DNA from: Casuarius casuarius
Lineage: Eukaryota; Chordata; Aves; Casuariiformes; Casuariidae
Direction: 5' to 3'
DNA: 64,000 nucleotides
Assembly: GCA_003342895.1 (NCBI GenBank)
Contig: PTFA01000368.1
Location: 1-64,000 of the forward strand
In this document: piece by piece, positions 37,188 to 47,600 of the stretch
How the letters are laid out: each line of letters starts with the position of its first letter
How positions within the stretch are numbered: the stretch's first letter is position 1
Notes under the pieces: model-generated
Told to the model about the DNA's origin: nothing
What the model saw: only the letters and a program-made list of their open reading frames with translations
The model's database searches: none
Program-made: the position numbers and the translations under genes

Positions 37188-39015
37188 TTTTAAGTTTGTC
37201 CTCTTTCTTTTCTTTTCCTGGTTTAAATGTCCCTAGTATCATACAGAATTGCAAGCAGACTCTTTAGGATCCTTTGCTCTGTACCTTGCAAGTATGCTTT
37301 CCCACTGTCGAAGTGCTTCCAACATTTATTCCTGTAGACTAGGCAACACACCTCATAAATATTGCCAGCGTTGTTTCTAGTTATTTTTCTGCTCTCCTCT
37401 AGCTAAGCACTTTGTCATTCTGCTGTTGGCAAAGTTTTATAACTAGCCTACAGTATAATTGCTTTCTATATCTCCTGCTTATTTTTGAGCTTAAGAACGT
37501 TCTGCTGTGTTCTGTGCAATGTGTTCTGCTGCTACCCCACCCTGGTCTGTGGTTTTATCATTGTGCACAATTTCCTTGGGGCTCTCCTTGCTAATGCTTA
37601 AGAATCTCTTACTTATCCAAGGCAAATCTACCCTCCTGCAGCAAATATACCCTGCTATACTACTATAGAAGATTTGCCAAGTAGTATTTCTCCCTTCAAA
37701 TTTAGAGAGAAATGATTAACCAAATGCTGGCAACCTTGCAAGATGTAAAACTAACGTCCTTGACCTGTCCAGCCACTAAAAGTATTACTGCAGTGCTGTT
37801 GATCCTGTGTTCTGAGCCAGGTTCTCAAATATCACTCCTAAATTATCTCCGTTCTGCTTCATGACTTGCACAATAGAGTTTGAGTTCTGTAATGCTGCTT
37901 TCTCACGCTCACTTCAAAGAACAGTATCTATATTGCTGCCTAACCAACAGTGTTGCCTAGTATTCTTGTGCTAGTAAATCAGGTGTTTCCCCACTCAAGA
38001 AAGTAGAGTGAGAACTCTGATAAACTTGCACACTAACTTGCAGTTTATTTCTGCCTTGAAAATAAAGATTTATATAAACAGATATTTGCAAATTAATTCC
38101 CAAAGAATTCCCAACTGGTAAACTGAAGCAAATTAAAGTTAATAAACTGTTTAGATCCTGATGGTTTCCTCTTTTCAGTGATCTGGGAAAGTTTAAATGT
38201 GCCTTCTTTCTGCATATATACAGTGAGTAATGTGGTATTCGATGCTAGTGTTTTTTAGTGCTTTGCGTTTAAAACTGATATACCATATTTGTTAACTAAT
38301 ATTGCTAATACTTGAAAGCATTTTCCTCTCATTTTTCTGTCAAATGGCTAGCTTTGTTTTCTCTACAGTTTTATCATTTTCTATGGTAGAGATCTGGTAT
38401 AGTAGAAATTATATTTCTGTAACAAAATCCTGGCTGTCTGAAAGGCCCTTTGTACTGACATTGGCAAACCATTAGCGTCAGCGACTAGTCTGGCAAAAAC
38501 ATGGCTTTGGGTTGACACCAACAATTAAGGCACAGCTTCCAAAAAGGGTTGTCATTTCTGCTTTGTACAATGCTAACTACAGCTTAATTTCTTGACCTGT
38601 TCGCTGTGACAGGTTTTTTCCACACAGTATACTGGTAATACTTGTTCTTAAGATGAATTGATATAGTGGAGACACGAGTATTTGTGGCTTGCACAGTAGC
38701 ATTTTGGTATCTCGTGTAGATAAATGAACAGTCCTCCCCATAGCATTTGTAATTACTTGCTGTTTCACTACCTTTTTTGCAAGGGCGATGCTTTTTTTTT
38801 CTTTATGGACAATGAGTTCTCTGAGGCACTAGGTACAGTTGCCAGCTCTTTACAGTAGTCAGTGAGTAACCTTACAATATTGTTCTCTTCTATATCAGGT
38901 TGACTAAATATGATTTTCCTTGGAAATAGCAGCAGCAAACTTTGTTTACTGAATATAATTGGAGCTTTTCCTGATCATCTCTATCTTGGTGTGCCATTCA
39001 TGCTGACGGATCGAG

Positions 39016-39092
39016 ACCACAGAGAGGCACAGTACGGTTTCTTTTGACAAGACAAAGCTATTCTAATCTGGGACTTGAACCAGCAGCACCAG
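39016..39092 (-). mobile_element. Possible MIR-like SINE fragment
   Basis: The plus strand shows ACAGAGAGGCACAG followed by CTGGGACTTGAACCAGCAG, resembling the reverse of the MIR segment that ends in CTGGGACTTGAACCC. The middle is poorly conserved. The GACTTGAACC block is also the reverse of a tRNA B box, but no tRNA cloverleaf can be drawn. Confidence 0.45.
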
Positions 39093-39835
39093 CTGCCATG
39101 CTCGATGAACTTTGCGTAAGGGTAAGACTACAGAAGCTCAGCACAGGTCTAAACCTTTCATGAGGCCATCAGGTTTTTATAACTTTGCTTCTGCTAGTGT
39201 GGAATACAAGGCCCAAGCCATACAGTAAATGAGACAAACTTAGCTCCCATATTCAGATCAGTGGCCGGTTTTTATTTCACCTTTATAACAGAATAAAATT
39301 ATACTAAGAGGAAGATTTTTTGTTAAAATATTTATATTAAAATATCTTTTAATAAAGAAACCAAATAATCTGATTTTCTTCAGCAGAAAAAAAATACAAA
39401 ATGTAAAAAACTATTACCCTGTACAGCATGTGTGTTCAGAGATTTTAAGATAACTTTAGTTAGAAGATTGCTATCAGTGTGTAAAGTGAACTGGATGACC
39501 TGATTGTGTTTAAGATCTCAAATATCACGAGAGTGTCTAGCTAAATATATTACCATATCAGAAAATACAAACGTGAGATGATCCATCTGGATATCATCTT
39601 AATTTGAATGGAGACAGTTTTCTCAAATCCAGCAACTGCTTTTAGTATCTCTGCTCCTTTCCTTTCTAAATGCCTGGCTTCCAGGAGCCTGTAGTGCGGG
39701 GAGTGTGCTGTAACACTCAACAATTCAGATCTGTATCAAAACCATGATGATTGCAATCTATTATTATTTCATGCCAGATGAACTATTCAGAGGCTCATTT
39801 CTTAGAGGTCTGCAGATAATGTCTGACACAAGGTG

Positions 39836-39888
39836 GGGTTTTTGTGTGTGTGTGCGTGCGTGTGGTGGGTTTTTTGTTTGTTTGTTTG
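39836..39888. repeat. GT-rich microsatellite
   Basis: TGTGTGTGTGCGTGCGTGTG followed by GTTT repeats (TTTGTTTGTTTG). Confidence 0.85.
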
Positions 39889-40823
39889 CCAAGTCTCTGG
39901 TAACTTGGACTCTGTTTTCGTTCCTTTAGGCAATTTCTCCAGGTCAAGGCTAGGGCAGGTAGCTGGAGTGGTTGGAAGGAAATTGACACTGCTCTCACTG
40001 TTTCTGGTTCAGATAGGAGATTTTGATTGCCACTATCAAGGTAGCTGCATTTGACAGCACCTAGTAAAATAGACTGTCTCAAACACAATGAGAGATACCA
40101 TCCACTTCAATGTTTATTAGCAATCAGACCACTATCAGTTTTTTAATGCTTTTCTCAAGAACATCTTGCTTTCCTTTTTGTTTCTTGCTTCCCACCAGTG
40201 TTTTATTACAAAGAAAAGAAAACTGCATCATTTTACTGACTTTTTTCTTAGAAATTTGAAAACAGGCACAGTGGTATTGTCTTGGACACCACAATTACTG
40301 TCCTTCCCTGCTCATCAGCTGTTTTATCCCTTCTCACTTGTTCCCAGAGCCAACTTCCCTCCCTAAGCTACTTGCTCTATCTCAGTATATTCTTCCCATC
40401 TGGTTTTGCCTTCCAGGCTTTCTTCCTAACCAGCCTTTCTCTTTCCATGCTCCATCTCCTCAGCGGATCTCTCTCTCTTCTTTTGTCCTCACTCACTGTC
40501 TCTTGCTCCTGCCCCACTTGCCTTGGGCTCAGGTATTTTTCTTCATGTGTTCTGGATCCAAAGGCTGGAGATACAGGCCAGTGGGTGGCACAGAACAACT
40601 TGCTTTGTGTGCCCAGATCTGGTGGTGTGAGCTGCAGTCCAGGGTGAGTGCTGGTCAGCCTTTCCTGGGGGAATACAGCTGCTACTTTTGTATGAAAATC
40701 TCTGCAAAGAGTATACAAACCTTAGCCCATTAGAGGCTTGCAAACTGGCATCACTTAGGTGAATTTTCATAGGAAGAACCACACAAATGAAGCACGTGAT
40801 GCTAGAGCCCTCCAGCAGCATTC

Positions 40824-40970
40824 ATCAAATGATCTCAAGGACTCTTAAAAACATTCGGGCCCTGCTGAAGTAGATGGTATTATACAGATGGACACAGTGA
40901 AGCACTGAAGAGATGGTCTAGTAGATCGTTAGTGAGGTTGGTATTCAGTAGACGTATGGCTGACTGGGAC
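40824..40970 (-). mobile_element. MIR-like SINE, minus orientation
   Basis: On the plus strand the reversed MIR pattern appears in order: GATCTCAAGGACTCTTAAAA (family: GATCTCAAAGCACTTTACAA), GGTATTATACAGATGGACAC (family: TTTTACAGATGGGGAAAC), GTGAAGCACTGAAGAG (family: TGAGGCACAGAGAG), then the GTTAGTGAGG and TGACTGGGAC blocks. Several short indels are present. This is one of the clearest SINE relics in the window. Confidence 0.72.
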
Positions 40971-42021
40971 TGTCTTTGTGGGATTATTTCTACTAGAAGA
41001 GTGTAGGTTTTAATGGAGAGGCATAATACTGAGGTCTGGGTTTTGAGAGACAAAAGAATTAATCCCAGCAGAGATTTTCATGTGTATTCTTTTCACCTCA
41101 GGTGGGTGGCCTAGCACTGTTTGGGGAGCAGGCATTCATCCCCCAAATTTCAGTGTGCACACAAAATCTAGATTCTGCATGTGTTGCAATGCAGAAAAGC
41201 TCAGAGGGGCTGAAAAAAAATGTTTAAATTATTCATAGATAAGGAAAGTTCTAACTCTTCATCAACTCCTGAATCCTTCATCTTATCATGAACACTGCAT
41301 GGCAGATACAGTCAGCACTGTACCTGCTTTTTCCATGCCATCATCCTTGTGCCCCCTCCAGCTCTCCTTATTAATTCTCTGCACTCCTATGGCATTTATG
41401 TTTCTTTCTAACTGAATTGTGAAAACTTTTTCAAAGTAATCACCACCCAATCCCAATTTCATGTGCCTTTGATGCCTAGTTTTAATTGCCTTAAATTAGA
41501 AAGCTTCAATGAGCAGAGAAATTAAAACTGCAAAGTCTGGATTTTTTTTTTTTAGTTGAGTTATTTGCCTCTGCTGTCAACGCAAGTAGTGGTTTTGTTT
41601 GTGTTTCTTTTTTTTTTTAAGGTTATGAATGTCTTATTAGTTTTCCATCTTTGACAGGGCTGCAGACTTAACTGCAATTGATAGGCTACAGTTTAGCTCC
41701 AGAACATTGAGCGTGTACTGTGTTGCCTAAATTCAGGGGAAGATGTTGCAAGTCAGTGAAACAAGTTTTTCCTTTCTTTTGGAACTGCACTTTTCATTAG
41801 GAAGCAAATTGCATTTTGGAAAGATTGAAACTGCTAACGTATAATGGAATCTCAGGAATGGTAGGCAAGTGGCAAAAATGGATATAAAGAACATTGTGTC
41901 CAATTGAAACACCAAAAGTAATTTAGGACAAACGCACAGTTTCTTTTATCCAGAAATTGCATCTTCCATGAAATCAGAATTTTTCATGGAAGAAGTTCAG
42001 TTCTGAAGTGTTTTCCCTTAG
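40971..42021 (+). other. ALK intron 4, unannotated stretch
   Basis: AT-rich sequence between a MIR relic and the exon-like frame at 42022. Two T-rich runs near 41545 and 41610 are present. No gene is seen. Confidence 0.6.
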
Positions 42022-42375
42022 GAGGAGCTAGATGGAAATACTGTTTTCTTGGACCCTAAACGCCTCCTTAGCTACCTGTTCAGCATTACACCAGATGTCA
42101 TTTTGCTGCCAGGGTTCATGTGTGACAAAGTTTTTTATGTTCTTTCTCCCCAACTGTTTTATCCCTGTGATCAGAAAGCACGTCTCCTCCACCCAGGATG
42201 TGGCACGCTGCAGAAGTTGCATGAGTTGAGGAGTATCATCATGAGTGCTGATGGGCAAACTCATTATGTGAGGAATAACAATGACACCATTATTGAGTTA
42301 TTGTGCCATATAGCAATACAGCATCATAAGCGAATGAAATTTAATGTCAAACTGACACTGAGAGAAATATTGCAG
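42022..42375 (+). other. Unidentified exon-like open frame inside ALK intron 4
   Basis: A 118-codon frame is bounded on the left by a pyrimidine-rich acceptor-like site (TTTTCCCTTAG) and on the right by CAG followed by GTCAGC, a weak donor. It is exactly 354 nt with phase 0 at both ends. The frame is closed upstream by a TAG that forms part of the acceptor and stays open to a TAA at 42394-42396. The predicted peptide has an even mix of charged, polar and hydrophobic residues, with segments such as SITPDVILLPGFMCDK, HPGCGTLQKLHELRSI and NNNDTIIELLCHIA, and no low complexity. I recognise no domain. It could be an exon of a nested gene, an alternative ALK-locus exon, a retrocopy fragment, or chance: about three frames of this length are expected in 64 kb of such sequence. 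An AATAAA lies at 42384-42389. Confidence 0.3.
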
Positions 42376-44179
42376 GTCAGCTCAATAAAGCAGTAAAACA
42401 TGCTGATAAGTGAGTATCAACATTTTGCTTTTAAAATGCTGGAAAAAACATCCAAATCATTATTGAAATTTTTATGGATGTTTTGTGTGATAAGAACTCT
42501 GCTGAATGTTTTTCCTGTGGTTTTTGGATAAAAGACATTTGAGGGATCACTGTGCCTCTGCAATGGAAATAGTGATTTGTTATTATTAGCTAAAGTATTG
42601 ATTGAATCAATTGATTGAAAATTGGATGAAACACTGAGATTTGTCACTGTCTTCAGTATCCTAAGAATTGTATTGGCATCTTTAATGTTCATAATTATAA
42701 GAATCTTTCTTTTCTCCAAGAAAAGCATACCACTAATGGTTGAGTCTAAATGCATTATTTTAAAATCCTACAGTGTCTGTGTGCAGTGACTGATGCTGCA
42801 ATTTTCACTACCAGTAACACAAGACTGAATAATTTCAGTATGTTTTCTTAGCTTCCAGCATATTTAAGCTTTCATGATAAGAACCATGACAAGGTTCGTA
42901 TCACATATGATCAGCCCCATACACATATACAAAACAATAGTTTGTATGCAGTGATACGATATGGCAACCTATTTCGAACATAGTCTTTAAATAGTTAACT
43001 GACAACTAGTTAAGTAGTTTTCTGACTCTGATGCTACTTTACAAATTATTTGGGTTTTTTTGAACTTCATGGAGCATAATAGCAAAGCTAGTGTGTCCCA
43101 TGTTTTCTCAGATTTACAGTGCAGTTACTTTGTGGAAAAAAATACTTTAGTGTAGGGAGGACAACTTCATTAATTGTTGAGTCAAACAGAAGTTGTCTAA
43201 CAGACCAGTGGATTTCAAATCTTAAATCTGTGGCATTGTACAGCATTGTTTTTCTAGGACTGGTATAAATGATTTTTCACAGTATTGACTTTTTCTTAAT
43301 GACTGCTGTTTGTAGTGTTCTGTAATAATTTGTGCCATGATTGTGCTCAGTTAGTATCTACTGACTGATAATAGTTTGTTTTACAAACAGTGTTCATTTT
43401 AATGCAACTGTTCAGTACCGGCACAGCAAACCCTGGTAATAACTTCTGCAGGTTAATATCATTCTTTACTTTCCTGTTGCTCCATTATGCACCATAAAGT
43501 ATCTCGTGTTTCTTGTTCCCTGCTTGTGACAACCTTGGGTTACCTACTGGAAGTTATTTTTTTTTGTTTCCTTGTTTTTGGGGTTTTTTTTCAATCTTTA
43601 CATGTAAAATGGATTTTGATGCCTTTTTATCACTCAAACTATTTCAAACATCTTCTTAGAAATTTCTGAATATTTTTGAGGGGCATGGACTTTGACCCTT
43701 TTAACAGTCTTTGAATACAGCGTTACCCGTTTTGACCAGAATAGTTATTCAAAGTTCAAGAGCTACAGGTTGCCTTTGTAAGGAAGAAGAATTGTCAGTA
43801 AGGTAAATATTTTTGGTCATCTAGTTGATTTGAAAGCCCTGTGTTCCTGAAAACAGGAGACATCAAACAGAATAAGAATTTGTTGTTCCCAGCTCACTTA
43901 ACCCAGAAGCCTGTCTCTAGGTTTTTCTTTGGGCCACTGTCACTACTTATTGAGGCTGTGTTTGATTCTTTACTCTTCTCTATATATGATATTCCTGGTT
44001 GTCTTCCTCTGTGTCTGTCTCTTTCACATGTGTATTATACTATATACATGAACCAGCCTTTTTTTCTCTCATTTTCCAAGCAAATCCTGTCTAATCAGTC
44101 TTTTTTTTTTTTTTAGCTCAATTTTATTTGGAGTGAGGCATTTTTTTGATTATGGGTTTTCATTATTTTATGTACATAT

Positions 44180-44242
44180 TGTGTGTGTGTAGGAGAGAGA
44201 GAGACACACACACACACATATATATATACATGCACACACACC
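44180..44242. repeat. Compound GT / GA / CA / TA microsatellite
   Basis: GTGTGTGTGT, then GAGAGAGAGA, CACACACACACACA, TATATATATA and CACACACA follow one another. GT and CA blocks on the same strand could pair as a hairpin. Confidence 0.9.
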
Positions 44243-44597
44243 TTTTGCTTTCTGATTTGGTTTCAGCTGTCTGGTATGGCATCTTCTTACTTCCTTTGTT
44301 CTGGAATGACGGCTGAAGGGTGGCTTTGCTGATTATTCCCTTTTGGAAAAGCTATCAGTATTACGCAGATCCCATCCATCTGCTAGGGAATGCCATTCTT
44401 AAATCATTTTTTAATGGTGTAGAAGAAGCATAAGCTCAATATATTTTCAACCACAGGAGGAAGAGGATTTGGGGGTGAGTGTTCCTCCATCTCATTAATC
44501 AAAATGAGAATGAGAAATGGAAACAGCTTCCTAGTCATTTATTATTTACTCCAAAGTAAATCTATCTAAATATTAGTGTACTGGTGATGATAAAAAA

Positions 44598-44631
44598 GGG
44601 GGGAGAGGGGGGAGGGAGGGGAAAGACAGGG
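44598..44631 (+). other. Putative G-quadruplex motif
   Basis: Five G runs lie close together: G6 (44598), G6 (44607), G3 (44614), G4 (44618) and G3 (44629), with loops of 3, 1, 1 and 7 bases. This satisfies the usual G3+ N1-7 pattern on the non-template strand of ALK, so it could fold in DNA or in pre-mRNA. Function is unknown. Confidence 0.7.
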
Positions 44632-47600
44632 AAAAAGCCCTGTCATGATCTTGTCATGCTCAGCAGTAAGGTACATGGGAGACCAAAGATATATGTACTG
44701 TGGCATTTCTGTAATGAAAACTTAAGTAATAAAAGTAGTTTCTACTATGCCCTGGAAGAAGAACACTCAGAGGAAACACATTAACAGTATTTCACGTTAC
44801 AAATTATTATTGCATATTCAGCTGTTGTTTCAAATGAGAATTGTATGTATTAAAGGGTGAGGGAAGAAAGATGCAGTTAGTATTTCTTCTGTAAGCATGA
44901 TCAAGACTTTATGCATCTAGCTATATCAATTCTTAATCTATAAATTTAAGTTCATACTTGAACAGAATGATGAGTCTGTTGTCCCCAGAATACTTGGACA
45001 TGTATTTCAGATTACACTAATATTGGCTGAATATGTAAAACTCTTCACTTTCACTGTGCTTAGATGGAAGAAGACACTCCAGTGTCTGAAAATGTCACTC
45101 TCTGGATATATCTAGTCAGGGGTGGTCTCCCATGTAGTACAGATTAACAGGTTTGATGATGTAGAATTTGGACACTACCAAATAATAGTATTTCTGTTCC
45201 AAGTTGTATTTTTCTCCCTGTGGCTAATAGAATTTTGAATGTATTAAATGCTTTCCAAATATGTTACTTTTGTGTGTTTTGTTTCATCTTCACCCAAGAA
45301 CTGTGTATTTGGGAAAAGTTGGTTATTTTCATTTAACTGTATAGTTAATTTTATGAGCTTGCACAGGAGGTGCCAGTTCTGGTCCCAACAATTTGGGAGA
45401 AAGTTTAAATATCATTGAGAATTTTCATATTAATATGTTGATAGCAGGCAGGTATTTCTGTCTTGTTAGAATGCTGATTTTTCTCCTTACTCCTCTATGC
45501 TCCTTCCTAGAGGAAGAAGCAGCCCTTCTTTCTCTTCGCCTAGTTTCCTCCTCCCTTGACTGGAGAGCAAGGCATACCACCGCTTGCTTCCATTTATGCT
45601 CCCAAGAAACAGCCTTCAGTTCTTCTCTCTGAACTGTGTTTAGCAGGCTCTGACTGCATACCTGAATGTCTGTCTCCTGATTGGCAGAGGATCACTGAAT
45701 GAAATCATTGGTATTTATTTGCACTTTTGAATTTGACTTTATATGAAAGCGAGAACAGAGAGAAATGATCTTCTCAGTGTGTTAGTTTCTGGATGTACAA
45801 ATTGAGAAGTCTTAGAGGCAACTGGTGAGTATTCCAAAAGTGGTGTGCCCTCCGAAATTCATAGTTCTTTGTCCCAGCGTGCTGCTTTGTTGGAGCAGAA
45901 ACTGAGTCTAGGGGGAACTGGGTCCTATTTCCAATTCCTCCATTGGCATGTTAAAAGGGAAGGAAGAAGAAATGGTATTTTATCTTAAGGTTCTTAAATT
46001 TGGCCACCTGAAACACTTGAAGGCTGTCAGACTGGTCTAAGACTAGATAGGGCCAAATTAACTTAGCATTTTGACTGACAAATCACCCTGAACTTACTGA
46101 AAAAAGACATACACTTGTGTTAGTGGAAGTCGAGAGATGAAGTTATCATTTGTTTAGTACTACTGTTACAATTACTGCTTTCTGGTAACGCTCCCGCATG
46201 CCTCCCTGCTTTCCTTTGTTGTGGCCTGGCAGAATGGGATGCTGAGACGTGGTCAGCATTGCCCTGGAGGAGGCTCCAAAGCAGCATTGTGTTAAGCATG
46301 CCTTTGTATCTTATGTGCTGCTTGCCTTTGTGCCTTAATGATGATTCATCAAGACATTAGGATGTCTAATCCACATCAGCTACACCGTTCATTCATATTT
46401 ACATTAAACTTACACTAACAAACAGTATTGTTAACATCTTAGTGACAGTATAGCATAGCCTTATTAGTGTATTGTCAAAATGCTTCTTGTTGAAAGAGCT
46501 TTGCTAAGCACTTTATTACTAGCCAGAAACAATTCCAGCATACCATCAAAATGCTTTCTAATTAAATGAAAGTAGTTAAATTTTCTTTTTTCTTCCACTG
46601 AGGTTGCAAGCCACAGTAGTATCCCTGGAGATCATGCCTCTGTACTAAAGAACACAGTTTTTTTTCCTCTTTACAATTCCCTGGCAGAAGATCTGAGCCA
46701 CTTAATTTACTCGCATCTGCACAAACTATCAAGATAGGACCCCTGAAAGTTCTGGGAGAACAGGAGTGTTACTGTTACAAAATCAGTAACTCAAACGTTG
46801 ATTTGCCATGAGGTTACCCATTCAAGGTAGGTTAATCTGGGAGTTTGGGTATGAATGAGAACATCTTAGCACTGTACTGAAGACACACTTTGACCAAACT
46901 ATGTAATGTTGTTTTTAGAGGTAATCCGACTACACAAACTATGATGCAAGTACAGAATTTTACACAGGTGCATATCAGTGTCCAGCTGGCTAGAAATGAA
47001 ACAGCATGACTCAATACCCCAGGAAAGGTTTTGGCATTACTTTCTTCATATTTCCATCAAAATTTGCAATATTTTTAAGTTAGGTTTTTCCTGTGGAATT
47101 CGTCATTCCAGAAAATACAAAAATTAAAGTATACTTTTTATGAATACTGTGCACTTTGTTTTAAAATTGCTTTTCCATGACCATTTGGAGTAGTGTATAT
47201 GTTTATGATAACATTCACAGGAAGCACACATGGAACAGGTGCAATCCGAATCAAATCTGAATCAAAGCAAACTGATCTTAAAAGATCAAGTAGCTGCTGA
47301 AAACGTGCATATGTCTTTCTTCCATAGATGATAACCTGTCAAGCATGGTGCTGTAGAACAATGTGTGTAAAATACTTAAAGGGGATGGTGACCGGAAAAG
47401 TATTACAAAGTGTGCGTCAAGTTGGTGAAGAGGAGCATAAGGTTCTTAAGGCTTAGAAAAACAAGTATCTTCTGATGTTTGTCTCCAACAAGATAGCATC
47501 AAGTCTTTTCAGTGTCCTGTTCAAGCCTGCTTGATTATGAATCCGTCCATAGAGTTCAGTAATTTTTGAATCATGCCTTAAAACATCAGCCAGGAGTGCA

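Larger units (their letters stand above)
30065..39015 (+). other. ALK intron 4, first stretch
   Basis: No further exon of ALK is recognised. Minor landmarks are a T-run with one undetermined base (32645), a pyrimidine tract (34507-34559), a small 23-bp tandem duplication (35536-35579) and a CCA/CA-rich tract (37106-37187). Confidence 0.6.

Noticed and set aside
39060..39105. tRNA-like B-box (reverse of GACTTGAACC)
   Set aside because: No acceptor stem, D arm or anticodon arm can be formed. A MIR relic is the simpler reading.
40282..40733. Overlapping plus- and minus-strand frames
   Set aside because: They arise from the pyrimidine bias of the region. The peptides are Ser/Leu-rich low-complexity sequence.
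45260..45400. Possible additional minus-strand MIR relic
   Set aside because: Only scattered word matches (TTTCATCTTCACCC, GCACAGGAGGTGCCAG) were found, too weak to call.
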